Source: Undibacterium_A arcticum (GTDB taxonomy: Bacteria; Pseudomonadota; Gammaproteobacteria; Burkholderiales; Burkholderiaceae_D). Taken from it: a DNA stretch of 64,000 nt. The position numbers and the translations under genes were made by a program. Position 1 is the stretch's first letter. Each line of letters opens with the position of its first letter. The DNA lies in the NCBI RefSeq assembly GCF_042660705.1, contig NZ_JBHSUQ010000001.1; one strand, written 5' to 3'. Shown here in pieces: positions 1-9,172 of this stretch. The notes beneath the pieces are model-generated. The model was not told the origin of the DNA, made no database searches, and worked only from the letters and a program-made list of their open reading frames with translations.

Positions 1-74
1 TGAGGCTGGCGGCAATGTCGAGATATTCCTGCTTGTGCTCGGCCTTCGGTATCACTTCAAATGACTGCAATCAT
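1..74 (-). CDS. Antibiotic-biosynthesis-monooxygenase-like protein, 5' end only
   Basis: Only the first ~25 codons lie in the window. From the ATG at 74 the frame reads MIAVI and hits a stop. If the AAA at 59-61 (TTT on the coding strand) were a run of five, it would continue as F-EVIPKAEHKQEYLDIAASL, the usual start of small ABM-fold monooxygenases as I remember the family. The gene would overlap the end of the P450 gene and so be its downstream operon partner. Identity is inferred from about 20 residues, and the frame needs a 2-base correction. Confidence 0.45.
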
Positions 75-1269
75 GACTGTCCTTCCATTCGGGAATTCTG
101 GCATTGACCGATGGGCGGTAATGCACCGTGTCGATAAGCTGTTCGTACGCGACCGCCGACGCCAACAATTTTTTCAGTCCTGCGGCGGCGATGCCGGCGG
201 CAATGGCGGCACCGGGACAAGCGTGCAGACCGCTGCCGAAGCTGAAATTGGTGCGATCCGGGCGGCGCAGATCGCAGTGCGCCGGATGTAGGTTGACAGC
301 AGGGTCGCGGTTGGCAGCCGCCAGCAGCAATAATATCGCGTCGCCGGCTTTTAGCCGTTGCCCCGCGATCTGCGTGTCGGCAACCAGATAGCGGCGCGTG
401 TTTTGGATCGGCGGATCGAGCCTTAGCACTTCCTGAATCAGTGGCGCGAGCAGGGCGGGATCGGCCAATACCTGCGAGCGGATAGCCGGTTGCCGATGCA
501 GGTTGATCAGCGTATTGCCGATCAAGCCGGCGGTCGCTTCATAGGCTTGCGTGATGAATCCGATGGCATTGGCGATGACGGGAGCGTGATCGGTGCATCC
601 GATCAGTCGGGCCTGCCGTGCCAGCAGTGCCAGCCCGCTGCTGCCGTCGATTTGCTGGTCTGGTTGCTTGACCAGATGCAAATGAAACAGATCGATCAAA
701 TGCTGGGCCGCCAGCGTGCCGTGCGCGACTTGCTCGACGCTGCCGCCCGGCGCGATGCCGCGCACGAAAGCATCGATCCAGATCGCAATGTGCGGCCAAT
801 TCTCGGTGGGCATGCCTAGCCAACGGGCAACCACATACACCGGCAGCCGAAACGAAAACTCAGTTAAACGACGCGGCTCGGCTGCGAGATTGCATTGTTC
901 GAACAGAAATTGTGCCGCCTGATCGCCGTGCTCGGCCACTTGTTGCGCGCGGAAAGCCTCCAGCGTACCCACAACCGCCTGTTTGAACGGGCAATGACCG
1001 GCGCCGTCATTCATTCGGACCAGATGCCGGAAGATTTCCGCAGCCGCTGAGCCGAGTAATGCCAGCGGCACCGGCTCCGCCGCCGGCCGGACCCGGCAGT
1101 GCGGATGCTGCAACACGGCAGTGACCACGTCGGCGCTGGACGCCACCCACATCCGCAGCGTCTGGTCGAAATACAGCGCTTGACGGGCGACCAGCCCGGC
1201 ATAGTAGGGATACGGATCGGCGGCGGTGGCCGCGGTGATGGGGGTGATAGGGTTGAGTGGTGGGTTCAT
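52..1269 (-). CDS. Cytochrome P450
   Basis: A 405-residue soluble bacterial P450, a haem-thiolate monooxygenase that takes electrons from a separate ferredoxin and reductase. Seen in the sequence: the haem-binding loop FSFGSGLHACPG, whose Cys is the axial ligand, near residue 350; the ExxR of the K helix in QEVLRLDPP; and an I-helix segment AYEATAG that stands where many P450s have AGxxT. There is no membrane anchor. The substrate cannot be told. It is transcribed away from an ArsR-type regulator 89 bp upstream, and a small monooxygenase-like gene overlaps its 3' end. With the five-base run proposed for that neighbour, this protein would end one residue earlier. Confidence 0.93.
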   Translation of the reverse strand: MNPPLNPITPITAATAADPYPYYAGLVARQALYFDQTLRMWVASSADVVTAVLQHPHCRVRPAAEPVPLALLGSAAAEIFRHLVRMNDGAGHCPFKQAVVGTLEAFRAQQVAEHGDQAAQFLFEQCNLAAEPRRLTEFSFRLPVYVVARWLGMPTENWPHIAIWIDAFVRGIAPGGSVEQVAHGTLAAQHLIDLFHLHLVKQPDQQIDGSSGLALLARQARLIGCTDHAPVIANAIGFITQAYEATAGLIGNTLINLHRQPAIRSQVLADPALLAPLIQEVLRLDPPIQNTRRYLVADTQIAGQRLKAGDAILLLLAAANRDPAVNLHPAHCDLRRPDRTNFSFGSGLHACPGAAIAAGIAAAGLKKLLASAVAYEQLIDTVHYRPSVNARIPEWKDSHDCSHLK

Positions 1270-1358
1270 GCCAGCCTTGCTTGGATGGTGTGCGATGCGC
1301 CATTTTGTACCACTGCGTGTAGCATGTCATGCATTAACAGTTTGCTGGCCATCGAACC
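1270..1358. promoter_or_regulatory. Divergent promoter region, P450 / ArsR
   Basis: This 89-bp gap separates two divergent start codons, so both promoters and any operator for the regulator must lie here or just inside the genes. I see no clear palindrome or consensus boxes. The assignment rests on geometry only. Confidence 0.4.
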
Positions 1359-2066
1359 ATGATTGCGAATTCAAACCCGGAACCAGACCTCAGCCGGCTT
1401 GCACGCACGGTCGGCGACCCGAGTCGAATCCGGATGCTGACCTTGCTGATGGAAGGGCGCGCGCTGACCGCCAAGGAACTGGCCTACGGTGCCGGCGTCG
1501 AGCCGGCCACCGCGAGCGCCCACCTGCGCCGGTTGGAAGAAGATGCCTTTGTCAGCAAGACGGCACAGGGGCGCCACAAGTATTTTCGCCTGGCGTCACC
1601 GCAGGTCGCACAATTGGTCGAGGCGCTGATGGTGATGAGTCCACAAGCCCAGCCGCAGCGCACTGGCGCCAATCAGGACGCACCGATCCGGCTGGCCCGG
1701 TTTTGTTACGACCATCTGGCAGGCCGGCTCGGCACCGGTCTGACCGCCATACTGCTTGAGCGTGGCTTGCTCAGCATCGACGGCAAGGCGTTTGCCGTTA
1801 CCGCAGCCGGCGAGAGCTGGTTCCAGTCGTTTGGCATCGATCTGGGGAGCCTGCGGTCAGGACGACGCCAGTTTGCCCATCAATGCCTGGACTGGACAGA
1901 GCGCAAGGACCACTTGGCTGGGGCATTGGGCGCTGCAATCGCGCAGCGCCTGCTCGAACTCGGCTGGATTACCCGGCAAAAATCCTCGCGCGTGGTGTCG
2001 ATCACCGAGTCGGGCCAGCATGGACTGCAGCAACAATTCGGATTATCGCTGCGGGCCGCGGCCTGA
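1359..2066 (+). CDS. ArsR-family winged-helix regulator
   Basis: A 235-residue protein with an N-terminal winged-helix domain (about residues 8-85). VGDPSRIRMLTLLMEG and ATASAHLRRLEEDAFV are helix-turn-helix segments typical of ArsR, followed by the wing KTAQGRHKYFRLAS. The C-terminal ~140 residues are longer than in metal-sensing ArsR proteins and include HQCLDWTERKDHLAGALG, a segment known from large ArsR-like proteins of proteobacteria with unknown ligands. The two-Cys metal motif of classic ArsR is absent from the recognition helix. The divergent P450 gene is its likely target (inference). Confidence 0.85.
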   Translation: MIANSNPEPDLSRLARTVGDPSRIRMLTLLMEGRALTAKELAYGAGVEPATASAHLRRLEEDAFVSKTAQGRHKYFRLASPQVAQLVEALMVMSPQAQPQRTGANQDAPIRLARFCYDHLAGRLGTGLTAILLERGLLSIDGKAFAVTAAGESWFQSFGIDLGSLRSGRRQFAHQCLDWTERKDHLAGALGAAIAQRLLELGWITRQKSSRVVSITESGQHGLQQQFGLSLRAAA

Positions 2067-2171
2067 ATTTACGCCCTGGCCGAGGAGTGCGGACTGTATC
2101 CGCAGGGATTGAAATCAAGGGCAAAGCTATAATAAGTGTCATCTTCCACTTAACCATTACTCTTCCACGAC

Positions 2172-3656
2172 ATGCAATACGTTTCCACCCGCTCAGGCCA
2201 CGCCCAGCCATCGACTCCGCAGCAGTTTTCCGACATCCTTTTGGGCGGGTTAGCGCCAGACGGCGGTTTGTATCTGCCGGAGCAATATCCGCAGGTCAGC
2301 GGTGCCGAACTCGACGCCTGGCGCAAGTTGTCGTATGCCGACCTGGCGTTTGAAGTGTTGAAAAAATTTGCGACCGACATCCCCGACGCCGACCTCAAGG
2401 CGCTGACGCACCAGACCTATCGGGCCGAGGTGTATTGCAATGCGCGCGCCGGCGAGCATGCGGCGCAGATCACACCGCTGCGGGTGCTGGAGGCGAGCAA
2501 TGCCAAAGGCGAATCGTGTCGACTGATCCTGCAGGCATTGTCGAACGGCCCGACGCTGGCGTTCAAGGACATGGCGATGCAGCTGCTCGGCAACCTGTTC
2601 GAATACACGCTGGCGAAGCAGCACGCAGAACTGAATATCTTCGGCGCCACTTCCGGCGATACCGGTAGCGCGGCCGAATACGCGATGCGCGGCAAGCTCG
2701 GCATTCGCGTCTTCATGCTGTCGCCGCACAAGAAGATGAGTGCGTTCCAGACTGCGCAGATGTTCAGCCTGCAAGACCCGAACATCTTCAATATCGCGAT
2801 CGAAGGTGTGTTCGACGATTGTCAGGATATGGTCAAGGCGGTGTCCAACGATCTCGACTTCAAGGCGCGCCAGAAGATCGGCACCGTCAATTCGATCAAT
2901 TGGGCGCGGGTGGTGGCGCAAGTGGTGTACTACTTCCGCGGCTATCTGGCGGCCACTAGCAGCAATGATCAAAAGGTGTCGTTCACCGTGCCGTCCGGCA
3001 ATTTCGGCAATATCTGCGCCGGCCACATCGCGCGCATGATGGGTTTGCCGATCGACAAGCTGGTGGCCGCAACCAATGAAAACGATGTGCTCGACGAATT
3101 CTTCCGCACCGGCGTGTACCGGGTGCGCAAGTCGGCCGAGACCTACCACACCAGCAGTCCATCGATGGATATCTCGAAGGCATCCAATTTCGAACGCTTC
3201 ATCTTCGATCTGCTGGGACGCGACAGCGAGCGCGTGCGTGCCTTGTTCCACAAGGTCGAAACCGCGGGCGGTTTCGACTTGTCGGGCCAGCCGGGCAGCG
3301 ACGGCGACGAGTTCGCCAAGGTCGCGCAATACGGCTTCCGCTCGGGCAAATCGACGCATCAGGGCCGGCTCGACACCATCCGCGATGTGCAGGATGAATA
3401 CGGCATCACGATCGACACGCACACCGCCGACGGCATCAAGGTCGCACGCGATTACCTGACCCCGGGCGTGCCGATGATCGTACTGGAAACCGCGCTGGCA
3501 GCCAAGTTCAACGAAACCATACTGGAAGCGCTGGGCACCGACGCCGAACGTCCGGCCGGCTTCGAGGACATCGAAGCGCTGCCGCAGCGCTTTGTCGTGA
3601 TGGCGGCCGACATCGCGAAAGTAAAGGACTTCATTGCGGAACGGACCGGTTTATAA
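2172..3656 (+). CDS. thrC: Threonine synthase
   Basis: A 494-residue PLP enzyme that converts O-phospho-L-homoserine to L-threonine. Seen: the PLP lysine in GPTLAFKDMAMQ (about residue 126), the phosphate-binding loop ATSGDTGSAAEYAM, and the late segment VPSGNFGNICAGHIA. Length and N-terminus (MQYVSTRSG) match the long proteobacterial form. In Burkholderiales thrC usually follows hom. Here the regulator gene precedes it, so it probably has its own promoter; a TATAAT at 2128-2133 is a candidate -10 box, but I find no well-spaced -35. The frame is intact. Confidence 0.97.
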   Translation: MQYVSTRSGHAQPSTPQQFSDILLGGLAPDGGLYLPEQYPQVSGAELDAWRKLSYADLAFEVLKKFATDIPDADLKALTHQTYRAEVYCNARAGEHAAQITPLRVLEASNAKGESCRLILQALSNGPTLAFKDMAMQLLGNLFEYTLAKQHAELNIFGATSGDTGSAAEYAMRGKLGIRVFMLSPHKKMSAFQTAQMFSLQDPNIFNIAIEGVFDDCQDMVKAVSNDLDFKARQKIGTVNSINWARVVAQVVYYFRGYLAATSSNDQKVSFTVPSGNFGNICAGHIARMMGLPIDKLVAATNENDVLDEFFRTGVYRVRKSAETYHTSSPSMDISKASNFERFIFDLLGRDSERVRALFHKVETAGGFDLSGQPGSDGDEFAKVAQYGFRSGKSTHQGRLDTIRDVQDEYGITIDTHTADGIKVARDYLTPGVPMIVLETALAAKFNETILEALGTDAERPAGFEDIEALPQRFVVMAADIAKVKDFIAERTGL

Positions 3657-3687
3657 ACCAAAATCCTGGTCCCGGCAATGGCAAATG

Positions 3688-3764
3688 ATGGGAGTATGTG
3701 ATGAAAAGACGTAGGATGCGCTTGAATTCATTGCGCCATGTTTTTATACTGGCAGGTGTATATT
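3688..3764 (-). repeat. 77-bp dispersed intergenic repeat, copy 1 (atypical)
   Basis: Starts with ATGGGAGTATG, the reverse complement of the element's 3' end, and ends with the short inverted repeat TATACTGGCAGGTGTATA. The length matches the other copies. The loop of the terminal hairpin is flipped relative to them, so membership is less certain. It lies between thrC and moeA. Confidence 0.5.
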
Positions 3765-3813
3765 ATTTGGCAAGAGCCAGCGAAAAGGCTTCGGACAGCG
3801 GGAAAAAGCAGCG

Positions 3814-5133
3814 ATGACCACGACCAAACCCATGCTCAGTGCGGCCGAAGCACTCAATCTCCTGCTGACGGCGGCGGTCCCGGTGACGGACACCGAGCTG
3901 CTGCCGACCCAGGCCGCCAACGGCCGCATTCTGGCGCAAGCGCAGAGCTCGCAACTGGATGTGCCGCCGGCCGACAATAGCCAGATGGACGGCTACGCGG
4001 TACGTGCCGCCGAATGCCTCAGCGGCGCAGCGACCCTGTCCGTCGGCCAGCGCATCCCGGCTGGTCATGTCGGTCAACCGCTGCAGCCCGGTACGGCGGC
4101 CCGTATCTTCACCGGCGCGATGATTCCGGCCGGCGCGGATGCAGTCGTGATGCAGGAAATGTGCGAACTGACCAAGGCACCCAATGACGGATCGGGCGCT
4201 CCGGATTCCGCTGCCACCGATATGGTCACCATCAGGCGCACCCCGGCCAGCGGCGAATGGATCCGTCGCGGCGGCGAGGACATCCGTGCCGGCAGCGAGA
4301 TTTTGCCAGCCGGCACGCGCCTGCGCGGGCAGGAACTGGGTCTGGCCGCATCGGTCGGTCTGGCGACGCTGCCGGTGGTGAGACAGTTGCGGGTGGCAGT
4401 GTTCTTTACCGGCGACGAACTGGCGATGCCGGGCGAAGTGCTGAAGCCGGGCGCCATCTATAACTCCAATCGCTTCATGTTGCGCGGCCTGCTGGAAAAT
4501 CTCGGCTGCGACATCACCGATTACGGCATCGTGCCCGACACGCTGGCCGCGACCCGCGACACCTTGCGCCGGGCGGCCGAGCAGCATGATCTGATCATCA
4601 CCTCCGGCGGTGTCTCGGTGGGTGAAGAGGACCACATCAAGCCGGCGGTCGAGGCGGAAGGGCGACTCAACATGTGGCAGATCGCGATCAAGCCCGGCAA
4701 GCCGCTGGCGTTCGGCGAGGTCGACCGAGCGGCTGGCGCATCGGATGCATCGGACGCAGCGAGCGCACCGAACGCCGTGGGCCCACGTCGTGCCGCCTTC
4801 TTCCTGGGTTTGCCCGGCAACCCGGTGTCCAGTTTCGTGACCTTTCTGCTGTTCGTGCGGCCTTTCATCCTGCGTTTGCAGGGCGTATCGGACGTTGCCC
4901 CGAAAGCCTACCAAATGCGCGCCAATTTCAGCTGGCCGAAAGCGGACCGCCGCAACGAATTCCTGCGCGCCCGCATCAACGCCGACGGCGGCCTCGACCT
5001 GTTTCCGAATCAGGGTTCCGGCATACTGACGTCGACGGTATGGGGCGACGGCCTGATCGACAATCCACCCGACAGGGCCATCGCAGCAGGCGACCTTGTA
5101 CGTTTCATTCCTTTTAACGAATTGCTTTATTAA
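3814..5133 (+). CDS. moeA: Molybdopterin molybdenumtransferase MoeA
   Basis: A 439-residue enzyme that inserts molybdate into adenylated molybdopterin in molybdenum cofactor synthesis. Seen: NSQMDGYAVRA near residue 55, ARIFTGAMIPAGADAVVMQE, FFTGDELAMPGE, the MPT-binding SGGVSVGEEDHIK, and FFLGLPGNPVSSFVTF. An alanine/aspartate-rich insert (residues ~307-325) precedes the GLPGNP motif and looks like a low-complexity lineage addition. The stop codon overlaps the moaD start, so the two are translationally coupled. Confidence 0.96.
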   Translation: MTTTKPMLSAAEALNLLLTAAVPVTDTELLPTQAANGRILAQAQSSQLDVPPADNSQMDGYAVRAAECLSGAATLSVGQRIPAGHVGQPLQPGTAARIFTGAMIPAGADAVVMQEMCELTKAPNDGSGAPDSAATDMVTIRRTPASGEWIRRGGEDIRAGSEILPAGTRLRGQELGLAASVGLATLPVVRQLRVAVFFTGDELAMPGEVLKPGAIYNSNRFMLRGLLENLGCDITDYGIVPDTLAATRDTLRRAAEQHDLIITSGGVSVGEEDHIKPAVEAEGRLNMWQIAIKPGKPLAFGEVDRAAGASDASDAASAPNAVGPRRAAFFLGLPGNPVSSFVTFLLFVRPFILRLQGVSDVAPKAYQMRANFSWPKADRRNEFLRARINADGGLDLFPNQGSGILTSTVWGDGLIDNPPDRAIAAGDLVRFIPFNELLY

Positions 5134-5390
5134 TGAATATCCAGCTCCGCTTCTTCGCCAGCATCCGCGAGGCGCTTGGCACCGCGCAGGAATCCGTCAG
5201 CCTGCCGGATCATGTGCGCAACGTCGGCGACGTGCGCCGCCACCTGATCGAACGCGGCGGCGTATGGGCGGAAACGCTGGCCGAAGGGCGTGTGTTGAGG
5301 ATGGCTTATAACCATGTGATGAGCGAGCCGCAGACCGCGATTACCGAAGGATGTGAAGTCGCATTCTTCCCTCCCGTGACCGGTGGATGA
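5133..5390 (+). CDS. moaD: Molybdopterin synthase sulfur-carrier subunit MoaD
   Basis: An 85-residue ubiquitin-fold protein that ends in PPVTGG. The terminal Gly-Gly is adenylated and thiocarboxylated to donate sulfur to precursor Z (cPMP). Its partner MoaE is encoded 4 kb downstream at 9347, after an insertion of unrelated genes. The start overlaps the moeA stop by one base, and the stop overlaps the next start. Confidence 0.95.
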   Translation: MNIQLRFFASIREALGTAQESVSLPDHVRNVGDVRRHLIERGGVWAETLAEGRVLRMAYNHVMSEPQTAITEGCEVAFFPPVTGG

Positions 5391-6089
5391 AGCTGGAAGC
5401 CAGTGTCAGCAAAGCCGGTCCCGCTGTCTCGGGCAACGCACTGGCGGTCGCGATCGTCGCGGCACTCGCGATCATCGGCGCCAGTGTTCCTGATCTGATC
5501 TGGCTGTATTACTGTTGCAAGCCGTTGACGACCCTGATGATTTTCCGGATGGCTTGGGACAGCGTGCCGGCGGTGAGCTTGCGCTATCGCCGCGCCGTTT
5601 TGATCGGTATCGGATTTTCCCTGTTGGGTGACATCTTCCTGATGTTGCCCGCCAACGTATTTGCGGCCGGATTTATCCTGGGACTGGCTAGCTTCCTGGT
5701 GGCGCACCTCGGGTTCTTGCGGGCCCTGACGACCGACAGCAAGTTGTTTGCACGGCCCGCGGTGTTCGCCGGCATCGGTCTGGTGGGAGCGCTTAACTTG
5801 CCGATCCTGTGGCCAGGCCTGAGCGCCGATTTGCGCATACCGGTGGTGGCCTATGTCGCCTGCCTGTTGACGATGACGTCGCAGGCGATCGCGCGCCATC
5901 TGTCGCTGCAGACACCGGCCAGCAGGATGGCGGCCATCGGCGCCGCGTTTCATGCTGTCCGATACCTTGCTGGCGTATGACCGTTTCCGCGCGCCGCTGC
6001 CCCAGTCCGCACTGCTGATACTGGCGACGTACTACCTGGCGCTGTGGCATATCGCGCGCTCGGTCCGCAACGCACCGCCGGCATACTAG
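5387..6089 (+). CDS. YhhN/TMEM86-family membrane protein (lysoplasmalogenase-like), frameshifted
   Basis: An integral membrane protein with about seven hydrophobic segments. GDIFLMLP resembles the conserved GD motif of the YhhN family, some of whose members hydrolyse lysoplasmalogens. The ATG overlaps the moaD stop. The frame breaks at about 5947-5951 (GTTT run). Restoring it gives a C-terminus continuing MLSDTLLAYDRFRAPLPQSA and ending at the TAG at 6089, which fits the family. Without correction the protein would lose its last two membrane segments. Family call by pattern; substrate unknown. Confidence 0.7.
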
Positions 6090-6265
6090 GAGTTTGTCGG
6101 ACTTACGGCTCGGCGCCCCCGGAGAATCGGCCGTTAAAGTCTCTGAGCGGAACAGTGTCACCGGTTTTTTGGTCCATGGCGCGCTATGGACGCTGCAAAT
6201 CCGGCAAAATCTATCGTCGTTCAGCACATTTTTCGCGTCGATTCCGTAAGCCGACAGACTCCTAG
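6086..6265. repeat. 180-bp dispersed element with terminal inverted repeats, copy 1
   Basis: The ends are CTAGGAGTTTGTCGGACTTA and the near-perfect reverse complement TAAGCCGACAGACTCCTAG. The centre holds an inverted repeat GTCCATGGCGCGCTATGGAC. The element begins on the stop codon of the preceding gene. Two other copies lie at 22283 and 31378. It carries no convincing ORF, so it resembles a MITE or REP-type unit. Confidence 0.85.
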
Positions 6266-6296
6266 TCCGGCACCCCCATCAAAAAACTGACAAGAG

Positions 6297-7553
6297 ATGA
6301 CCGTGCACGAAAAAATCATCATGTTCGCCAGTCCGGTGTTCTTCCTGCTGATCGTGATCGAACTGATCGTCGGCCTTCGGCGCAAGCACAATACCTATCG
6401 CGTCAATGACACCATCAATAGTCTCAGTCTTGGTGTGATGAGTCAGATCATCGGCGTATTTTTGAAAATTCTGGCAGTCGGTATGTATGCCTGGGTATTT
6501 CAGCATGTTGCGCTGTTCAAGCTGCCAGCCGATAGCCTCTGGGTCTGGGTTTCCGGGTTGCTGCTTTACGATTTTCTGTATTACTGGCTGCACCGGATGG
6601 GGCACGAGACCGGGATTTTATGGGCGGCGCATGTCGTGCACCATCAAAGCGAAGAGTACAACCTGAGCACTGCCTTGCGTCAGACCAGCAGCGGCGCCTT
6701 GCTGAGCTGGGTATTCTATTTACCGATGGCGTTGCTCGGTTACCCGGTCGAGGTTTTCATCATCATCGCGCTGATCGATTTGCTGTACCAGTTCTGGGTC
6801 CATACACAGCAGATCGGCAAGCTGGGCTGGTTCGATCGGATATTCGTGTCGCCGTCCAATCACCGTGTGCATCACGCAGTCAACGATATTTATCTGGACA
6901 AGAATTACGGCGGCATCCTGATTTTGTGGGATCGGCTGTTCGGCAGCTTTATCGAAGAGCTCGACCAGCATCCGGTGGTGTACGGCACGCGTAGCCCGTT
7001 GCGCAGCTGGAATCCGTTGTGGGCCAATCTCGAGGTCTACCAGGCGATAGCGACCGATGCGTGGCGCGCCCAGCGCTGGATCGACAAATTGCTGATCTGG
7101 TTCAAGCCACCGGGCTGGCGACCGGCCGACGTCGCCGCGGCATTTCCGGCAAAGGCCTTTGATATTGCACGCCCGCAGTATGATCCGCCGCTGGCCGGGG
7201 CCAGGATGTGGTACTGCCTGCTGCAATTTATGCTGATCCTGCAGGTGACCACCCATTTCCTCGCGGCATACGCAGGCGTGCCCTTAGCCTATGCGCTGGC
7301 TTATGCGTTATGGCTGATTGCCGGTTTGTGGATCGTCGGCGGCTTGATGGAGCACAGCATGCGCTACCTGAAACTGGAAGTGGCGCGACTGATCCTGACG
7401 ATGCTGGCAGTGTCGGTCACCGCCAGCTGGTTCGATACCCTGAACCTGCCGACCATCGCGCAAGGGCTGATCGGCGCGGTTTGTCTGGCGTCACTGCTGG
7501 CGCTCTGGATCATCTTCGGCAAAGATAGCGCAGCAAGACCTGTTTCGGATTAA
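6297..7553 (+). CDS. Sterol desaturase / fatty acid hydroxylase family protein
   Basis: A 418-residue membrane protein. The eight-histidine di-iron motifs of the superfamily are visible: HRMGH (about residue 98), HVVHHQSEEYN (~112), and NHRVHHAVN (~187). Several hydrophobic spans surround them, and an extra C-terminal membrane region of about 110 residues follows the catalytic part. The reaction would be O2-dependent hydroxylation or desaturation of a lipid; the substrate is unknown. An AAGAG ribosome site precedes the ATG. It sits alone between two intergenic regions. Confidence 0.88.
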   Translation: MTVHEKIIMFASPVFFLLIVIELIVGLRRKHNTYRVNDTINSLSLGVMSQIIGVFLKILAVGMYAWVFQHVALFKLPADSLWVWVSGLLLYDFLYYWLHRMGHETGILWAAHVVHHQSEEYNLSTALRQTSSGALLSWVFYLPMALLGYPVEVFIIIALIDLLYQFWVHTQQIGKLGWFDRIFVSPSNHRVHHAVNDIYLDKNYGGILILWDRLFGSFIEELDQHPVVYGTRSPLRSWNPLWANLEVYQAIATDAWRAQRWIDKLLIWFKPPGWRPADVAAAFPAKAFDIARPQYDPPLAGARMWYCLLQFMLILQVTTHFLAAYAGVPLAYALAYALWLIAGLWIVGGLMEHSMRYLKLEVARLILTMLAVSVTASWFDTLNLPTIAQGLIGAVCLASLLALWIIFGKDSAARPVSD

Positions 7554-7909
7554 GTCCGATGACATGTTCGGACCGGTAATGGCGAAAACCGCTAATTCTA
7601 CGAACCAGGTTTTGAATCTCATGTTCAGCATGGCATATTTTGTAGGCTTGCCGGTGTAGCCCTCGAGTGCCGGATGGCCAGCACGCTGTTGGGCCGTGCG
7701 GTGATGGTGTCGGCACTGTGCCAACACTTTGATACAAAAAAATCGTCCTAAGGCGCGCTGCCAATGCATGAAAATACTGCGTTGCGCCAATTAAATAACG
7801 TGTTTTTGCCGATATTCGCGCAAAAATATTCCGGCCAGGTGCGTGCAAAGGGCAACAACCGTGTACATTTCGGTTTTGTAATTTGCGCGCGCAATTTTGG
7901 AGAGAAAGA
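7554..7909. other. Intergenic region, 356 bp
   Basis: No ORF with plausible coding character and no clear hairpin. The A/T-rich stretch at 7780-7830 ahead of the lipoprotein gene is where its promoter would be expected. Confidence 0.5.
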
Positions 7910-8495
7910 ATGAAGATTTGTTTGCGGTACCCACGGACCTTGGCGATACTGACCGCCACGCTGGTGTTGAGCGCTTGCGGTGGCAGTGGCAGCAGTGAGA
8001 TTGCGTTGAGCGGCACCGCGACCGGGGTGACAGGGAGCGGCGTGATCCTGGCCAATGTCGTCAATACGGTCGTGATGCCGATCGCGATTCCGGTCAACGC
8101 GACCACCTTCGCTTTTCCGACACACCTGCAGTTCGGCTCGGTCTATTCCGTCTACGTGCAGGCCGAGCCGGTCAATCTGAGCTGCATGGTCCTCAATGCG
8201 GCTGGCACCGCTACGGGCAATGTCACCAATTTGCAACTGGTATGCACATCGCGCAGCGTGTTGGGCGGAACGGTCAGCGGCCTGACCGGCGCCGGGCTGG
8301 TGCTGGCCAATGGCGGCGATGTTGTGAGCGTGGGCCAATGCAATGACCTTCAGTTTCGCGAACCGTGTCCCCCTTGATTCGGCCTATGGCGTAACGATCC
8401 TTACCCAGCCTGCGGGTCAAACCTGCGTTGTGACAAATGGCAGCGGCAAAATGGGCGATGCCGATATCACCAATGTCCAGGTTAGTTGCAGCTAG
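7910..8495 (+). CDS. Secreted lipoprotein with two ~75-residue repeats, copy A, frameshifted
   Basis: Starts MKICLRYPRTL and has the lipobox LVLSAC (about residue 21), so it is a predicted lipoprotein. The mature part has two copies of a β-rich module whose landmarks are GT..G(V)TG.G..L.N, a Tyr-V-x-I/V-Q motif, and a Cys near the end. The frame breaks at about 8331-8336. Restored, the second module ends TNVQVSCS at the TAG at 8495, parallel to the neighbour. No function is known for this module; it recurs in extracellular proteins of Burkholderiales. The RBS GGAGAGAAAG precedes the ATG at 7910. Confidence 0.75.
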
Positions 8496-8512
8496 GAATT
8501 ACGGAGAAACCA

Positions 8513-9097
8513 ATGAACAAGAATCCCTTAAAAACACGTCTGTTGCCAGCGTTGTCCTTGCTGGCGCTGACCGTCATCCTGTCTGCATGCGGCGGCTACA
8601 CCACGGTCGATCTGGGCGGTTCCGCTTCTGGCGTAACCCGCGACGGCCTGGTACTGGTAAACGCCGGCAAGACGGTCGCCGTGCCGGTTAACGCGACCTC
8701 GTATACATTCCCGGAAAAAATTGACATCGGTTCGCAATATAACGTGTCGATTCAGGCTCAACCTGGCAGTCTGACCTGTGCGCTGTCGAATACGAGCGGC
8801 ACCGCGTCCGGACAACCGATCAGCAACGTCAATGTCGCATGCACGACCAATACCCATACGCTAGGCGGTACCGTCAGCGGCCTGACAACCACCGGATTGG
8901 CGCTTACCAACGGTAGCGATACCGTGACGATTGCGGCAGGGCAGACCAGTTTTGTTTTTTCCGGCAAGGTCGCGGACGGCACCGTGTATGGGGTCGCGAT
9001 TCTGACGCAACCTGCGGGGCAGACTTGCAGCGTGCAAAATGGCACAGCCGTAATGGGGTCTGCCGATGTCACTAACGTGGCGGTGAGTTGCGTCTGA
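8513..9097 (+). CDS. Secreted lipoprotein with two ~75-residue repeats, copy B
   Basis: A 194-residue paralogue of the preceding gene, 17 bp downstream. MNKNPLKTRLLP is followed by a hydrophobic stretch and the lipobox VILSAC. Two repeats follow: first GSASGVTRDGLVLVNAGKTV, second GTVSGLTTTGLALTNGSDTV. Each ends in a Cys after T/SN-V-x-V. The start is set by the ATG at 8513 behind GGAGAAACC; an upstream in-frame start at 8486 would add nine residues ahead of the signal peptide and is less likely. Tandem duplication of the gene, on top of internal module duplication, is evident. Function unknown. Confidence 0.8.
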   Translation: MNKNPLKTRLLPALSLLALTVILSACGGYTTVDLGGSASGVTRDGLVLVNAGKTVAVPVNATSYTFPEKIDIGSQYNVSIQAQPGSLTCALSNTSGTASGQPISNVNVACTTNTHTLGGTVSGLTTTGLALTNGSDTVTIAAGQTSFVFSGKVADGTVYGVAILTQPAGQTCSVQNGTAVMGSADVTNVAVSCV

Positions 9098-9142
9098 AGC
9101 ACCACGACACATTAGCGCCTTGGTGAATGGATGAATCGGTTG

Positions 9143-9172
9143 AGGCAATGGCTTCGGATGAAGCCATTGCCT
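9143..9172. terminator. Perfect 13-bp stem hairpin
   Basis: AGGCAATGGCTTC pairs perfectly with GAAGCCATTGCCT across a GGAT loop, 45 bp after lipoprotein B. No long U tract follows, so termination efficiency is uncertain. Confidence 0.55.

Noticed and set aside
2109..2133. TTGAAA / TATAAT promoter for thrC
   Set aside because: The two boxes are only 13 bp apart, too short for a standard sigma-70 promoter; only the -10 is kept as a possibility.
2250..3422. 390-residue open frame opposite thrC
   Set aside because: Same reasoning; thrC has clear motifs in the forward frame.
3763..4914. 383-residue open frame opposite moeA
   Set aside because: Shadow of moeA, low-complexity Arg/Gly/His composition.
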